Assembly (NCBI GenBank): GCA_018812825.1
Contig: JAHJCJ010000110.1
Span: 1 to 45,967 of the forward strand
Source of the DNA: Candidatus Omnitrophota bacterium
GTDB taxonomy: Bacteria; Omnitrophota; Gorgyraeia; Gygaellales; Profunditerraquicolaceae
Direction: 5' to 3'
DNA: 45,967 nt
Shown: positions 42,226 through 45,967 of the stretch, in pieces
How the letters are laid out: each line of letters opens with the position of its first letter
How positions within the stretch are numbered: the first letter of the stretch is position 1
Translations under genes and position numbers: made by a program
The notes under the pieces: generated by a model
What the model was told of the DNA's origin: nothing
Databases searched by the model: none
The model's input: only the letters and a program-made list of their open reading frames with translations

Positions 42226-43703
42226 TTACAGATTTATTTATTAATGGAGAATTTAAGAGTACTAAGGAGAAGCAGAATATTGTTAATCCTTCTACTGGTA
42301 AGGTAATTGCGGAAGTTTCGCTTGCTTCTTCGGCAGAGGTAGAGCTAGCATTGGCCAGCGCCAGGGAGGCTTTTGACCAGGGTCCCTGGCCACAGTTTTC
42401 CTTGCTTCAACGCAAAGATTTTATTCTTAAGATTGCCCAGGGGATTTTAGACAATGCCGCGGAGCTGGCACAACTGGAAACTCAGAATACCGGAAAACCC
42501 ATTAAAGAAACTACTTTTATGGATATTCCTTCTAGCGCTAAGACCTTTGAGTTTATGGCTAATAATTTCATGAGCTATCTGGTGAATGAAGAGATAGAAG
42601 TCTCTGAAGATGCAAAGTCGCGTTTAATCCGTGAGCCTATGGGTGTAGTGGTATTAATCGTACCCTGGAATTATCCACTTTTAATTACCTGTTGGAAATT
42701 GGCTTCGGCTTTAGCTGCTGGAAACACAGTTATTTTGAAACCTTCCAGTATTACTCCGCTTACTACCTTAGAGCTGGCAAAGATTATCCATCAGGCAGGC
42801 CTGCCTGATGGAGTAGTAAATGTAATTAACGGCAGTGGTGCAAAAATAGGTGATGAGCTTTGCGTAGATAAGCGAGTAGATATGGTTTCTTTTACTGGCA
42901 GCAATGAGGTAGGTAAACAGATTATGCAATATTCTTCCAGAAATGTAAAGAAGATGACCTTAGAGTTAGGCGGAAAATCTGCTAGTCTTGTTTTTAATGA
43001 TGTTGAGTTAGAGGTTGCGGTAAACAGTTGCTTGGCCTCTATTTTCTTAAATCAGGGCCAGATGTGCACGGCGATGTCGCGGATTTTCGTGCAGGAAGAT
43101 ATTTACGATGAATTTCTGGCAGATTTTGTAGAAAAGGCTAAACGCATAAGATTGGGCTTGGCGGATAATTTTGAAACCCAGATGGGTCCATTGATTAATG
43201 ACGCGCAGCGCAAAAAGGTAATCGCCTATATTGATAAAGCTAAAGCTGAAGGTGCTAAGCTTGTTTGTGGCGGCAGGATTCCAGAAAACCCTGAGTTAAA
43301 GAACGGTTATTTTTTTGAACCTACAGTTTTAATTGATGTAAATGTGCACTCCCATATATTTAGGGAAGAGGTGTTTGGCCCGGTAGTTTTAATTAATAAG
43401 TTTTCAGGTTCGGATGAGGCCGCGATTCTAGCTAATAGCGTAGATTTTGGTTTGGCTGCTTGTATCTGGAGCAAGGATTTATTTTTGGCGCAGGAGTTAG
43501 CTAAGAAAATAAATGCTGGCATTGTCTGGATCAATACTTATGGCATGTTTTATAATCAACTTCCTTACGGCGGCTTTAAACAGAGTGGATTTGGCAAGGA
43601 ACTGGGCAAGGAAGGGTTCCTGGAATATACCCGCCTTAAAAATGTAATCTTAGACCAGTCATCCGAAGCCAAGCCGCTGGTCAATTACTGGTATGGATTC
43701 TAA
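42222..43703 (+). CDS. Aldehyde dehydrogenase family protein
   Basis: IVPWNYPLLITCWKLASALAAGNTVILKPS, SFTGSNEVGKQIM, LELGGKSASLVF, NQGQMCTAMSRIFV, EVFGPVV. Confidence 0.95.
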   Translation: MITDLFINGEFKSTKEKQNIVNPSTGKVIAEVSLASSAEVELALASAREAFDQGPWPQFSLLQRKDFILKIAQGILDNAAELAQLETQNTGKPIKETTFMDIPSSAKTFEFMANNFMSYLVNEEIEVSEDAKSRLIREPMGVVVLIVPWNYPLLITCWKLASALAAGNTVILKPSSITPLTTLELAKIIHQAGLPDGVVNVINGSGAKIGDELCVDKRVDMVSFTGSNEVGKQIMQYSSRNVKKMTLELGGKSASLVFNDVELEVAVNSCLASIFLNQGQMCTAMSRIFVQEDIYDEFLADFVEKAKRIRLGLADNFETQMGPLINDAQRKKVIAYIDKAKAEGAKLVCGGRIPENPELKNGYFFEPTVLIDVNVHSHIFREEVFGPVVLINKFSGSDEAAILANSVDFGLAACIWSKDLFLAQELAKKINAGIVWINTYGMFYNQLPYGGFKQSGFGKELGKEGFLEYTRLKNVILDQSSEAKPLVNYWYGF

Positions 43704-45235
43704 TGCATGTAGTTAATATTCTAAAACAGCGCGCAAAAGAATATGGGCATAGGCCAGCAGTTATTTGCGGCCAGGAACAGATTTCTTTTGCGCAGCTTGA
43801 AAATAAAGTTTCTTCTCTGAGTCAAAGCCTGCTTAAGCTCGGAGTAAAGCGCGGGGATAGGGTTGCGATTTACCTTCCTAACTGGCCGGAATATATTTAT
43901 AGTTATCTAGCCATTTGGTCCATCGGCGCATGCAGCGTGCCTTTGGATTTTATGCTTACCGAAGAAGAAATAATCTCTTGTCTTAGCCATGCTGAAGCCA
44001 AAATTATTATTACCAAACATAAGGCCAACATTTCATTCCTTCGCCTTAAGGAGAATTTACCTTCATTAAAATATATTATTTCCTGTCGTTTGAAGAAAGA
44101 AGAAGCATTAAGTTTTGAAGAGTTGCTGGCAGGGGGCTCAAGTAAGGCTCCTGAGTTAGGGGTTAGAGAAAAAGATCATGCCATAATTTTCTATACCTCA
44201 GGCACAACCGGCAAGCCAAAAGGTGTCTTAATTAATTATCTCCAACTGGATGCCCCGCCAAAATCAATGGCCTTCTTTGTAAACGCGGATTTGAGCTCCA
44301 AAGATGTTACGCTTTGCGCCTTGCCTTTTTCGCACTTAGGCGGGTTAATCTATATTCAGAATACAATTACTTTTGGGCTGACCCTGGTGCTGATGGAGCG
44401 TTTTATGCCGCTGGATTTTTTAAGAAATCTGCAGAATTACAAGGTTAACTTTTTCTGGATCGTTCCTTCAATGTATTATGCGCTGTTGCAATTAAAGGAG
44501 TTTGAAACCTTTGATTTATCCAGTTTACGTTGGATTGTTACTTTTGGGGCATCGAGTTCTCCGGATGCCCTGCGCAGGTTCCACCAGTTTTGTCCTAAGG
44601 CAAGTTTTTTAAACGGCTGGGGTTTAACTGAGACCAATGCTCCGACAGTAGTTTTACCCATGGGTTCTAAAAATATAGAGAGTGTAGGCAGGCCAGCTCC
44701 CTGGATTGAAGTAAAGGTTTTTGATGATCATGCACAAGAGCTCAAAGTTTTTGAAGTAGGCGAGGTGGCGGTAAAAAGCTGGGTGGTTACCGACGGTTAT
44801 CTTAAAGATGAACAATTGACCTGTCAGGCTATTCGCAATGGCTGGTTTTATACTGGCGACCTGGGCAGGTTTGATGCCGAAGGTTTTCTTTATATTGTCG
44901 GCAGGAAAAAAGAGATGATTAAGGTCGGGGGCGAGATTGTTTTTGAGCCGGAGGTAGAATCAGTTTTACTGAGGCATCCGGATATTGCTGAAGTTGCGGT
45001 AGTAGGGGTATCTGATAAGTTGCGGGGAGAGTTACCCAAGGCATTTTTAGTGGTTAAAGAAGGCAGAAATATTATAGAGGAAGATTTACGCTATTTTCTG
45101 CGCCAGCACCTGGCGCACTTTAAGATCCCGCATTATTTTGAGTTTTGCAAAGAGCTTCCCAAGAACCGCACCGGTAAAATCGACAAAGAAAGACTTAGGG
45201 ACGGTTCTCAAGCCAATCTTAAACTGTCCCCCTGA
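43703..45235 (+). CDS. AMP-dependent acyl-CoA synthetase/ligase
   Basis: IIFYTSGTTGKPKGV, FLNGWGLTETNAPTV, GWFYTGDLGRFDAEGFLYIVGRKKEMIKVGGE, KNRTGKIDKERLR. Confidence 0.94.
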   Translation: MHVVNILKQRAKEYGHRPAVICGQEQISFAQLENKVSSLSQSLLKLGVKRGDRVAIYLPNWPEYIYSYLAIWSIGACSVPLDFMLTEEEIISCLSHAEAKIIITKHKANISFLRLKENLPSLKYIISCRLKKEEALSFEELLAGGSSKAPELGVREKDHAIIFYTSGTTGKPKGVLINYLQLDAPPKSMAFFVNADLSSKDVTLCALPFSHLGGLIYIQNTITFGLTLVLMERFMPLDFLRNLQNYKVNFFWIVPSMYYALLQLKEFETFDLSSLRWIVTFGASSSPDALRRFHQFCPKASFLNGWGLTETNAPTVVLPMGSKNIESVGRPAPWIEVKVFDDHAQELKVFEVGEVAVKSWVVTDGYLKDEQLTCQAIRNGWFYTGDLGRFDAEGFLYIVGRKKEMIKVGGEIVFEPEVESVLLRHPDIAEVAVVGVSDKLRGELPKAFLVVKEGRNIIEEDLRYFLRQHLAHFKIPHYFEFCKELPKNRTGKIDKERLRDGSQANLKLSP

Positions 45236-45270
45236 AAGGGACAGTTTTGCTTTGAGTTAAGAACCGTCCC
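45198..45270. repeat. 73-bp palindromic element (33-nt arms, 7-nt loop) overlapping the ligase C-terminus
   Basis: GGGACGGTTCTCAAGCCAATCTTAAACTGTCCC / CCTGAAA / GGGACAGTTTTGCTTTGAGTTAAGAACCGTCCC. Confidence 0.88.
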
Positions 45271-45280
45271 CATTATTATC

Positions 45281-45967
45281 ATGCAAGATATTAAGGAATT
45301 AAGTTTAAAGGAACTGGAAGAAAAATTGCTTTCTTGGGGCAAGCCCAAATACCATGCTAAACAAATACTGACCTGGATTTATCAGAAGGGTACCTATGAA
45401 TTTAGCAGAATGAGCGATTTGCCTGCGGATTTAAGGGGTATCCTGGCGAATGAATTTTATATTTTGGGCCTGGGCCTGGCGGATTTACAGAAATCTTCTG
45501 ATGGCACAGCCAAATTTCTTTTTGAACTCAATGACGGCAATCTAATTGAGGCAGTAAATATTCCTATGACAAAACGGGCACCCGGCCTTACTGGAAAGGC
45601 CGGTGCGCGCCTCTGCGCAGTTACCGGTTGCATTTCTTCGCAGGCAGGCTGTAAATTTGCCTGTGAATTTTGCGCAAGCGGCCTTAAAGGGTTCAAGCGC
45701 AATTTGACATGCGGCGAGATTTTGGATGAGGTGCTTTATTTAAAGAACAATCTACAGGATGCTCAACTTACCCATATTGTGTTTATGGGCACAGGCGAGC
45801 CGTTGGATAATTATGAGAATGTGTTAAAGGCGGTCAGGGTAATTAATTCTGCCGATGCTTTTAATATCGGAGCCAGGCGTATTACCATTTCTACCTGTGG
45901 GGTTATCCCGGGGATAGAAAAATTGCAAAATGAGGATTTGCAGGTAGAGCTTTCTATTTCTTTGCAT
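45281..45967 (+). CDS. rlmN: 23S rRNA (adenine2503-C2)-methyltransferase RlmN, truncated at window end
   Basis: Open frame from ATG 45281 to the edge: KPKYHAKQILTWIYQKGTYEF, CAVTGCISSQAGCKFACEFCASG, IVFMGTGEPLDNYENVLKA, RITISTCGVIPGIEKL, VELSISLH. Confidence 0.93.
   Translation, partial: MQDIKELSLKELEEKLLSWGKPKYHAKQILTWIYQKGTYEFSRMSDLPADLRGILANEFYILGLGLADLQKSSDGTAKFLFELNDGNLIEAVNIPMTKRAPGLTGKAGARLCAVTGCISSQAGCKFACEFCASGLKGFKRNLTCGEILDEVLYLKNNLQDAQLTHIVFMGTGEPLDNYENVLKAVRVINSADAFNIGARRITISTCGVIPGIEKLQNEDLQVELSISLH

Overview
This window is a gene-dense, mostly plus-strand bacterial chromosome segment. Gene content and style suggest an uncultured anaerobic, possibly Omnitrophota-like bacterium, but that is inference. 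Left to right it holds: (i) surface-polysaccharide-type genes (B12-radical SAM protein, two GT2 glycosyltransferases, O-antigen ligase/polymerase); (ii) two tandem D-Ala-D-Ala-ligase-like ATP-grasp enzymes, a lysine 2,3-aminomutase-like KamA, an EF-G-like GTPase, and a YchF homologue that has lost its GTPase core; (iii) purH, folC, mnmE, folE, a PKD lipoprotein, a sulfatase-fold protein, a decayed comM fragment and an intact comM; (iv) an L,D-transpeptidase, accA and a PadR regulator; (v) the main find, an apparent type II aromatic polyketide gene cluster (about 24.3-35.8 kb): KS-alpha, a catalytically dead KS-beta/chain-length-factor-like protein, ACP, a PF04199-type cyclase, a TcmN-like aromatase/cyclase, an SDR ketoreductase, an MFS exporter, a BchE-like B12-radical SAM enzyme and an amidohydrolase, preceded by a promoter with a perfect 24-bp palindrome next to padR; (vi) a Fic/Doc toxin-antitoxin pair with a symmetric GTTAAC operator array; (vii) a probable 5'-deoxyadenosine/MTA salvage operon (phosphorylase, MtnA-like isomerase, class II aldolase-SCP2 fusion, LsrF/DhnA-like aldolase, ADH, ALDH, acyl-CoA ligase), then a truncated rlmN. 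Several long composite palindromes sit on or across gene stop codons. All calls come from reading the sequence; no database search was run.
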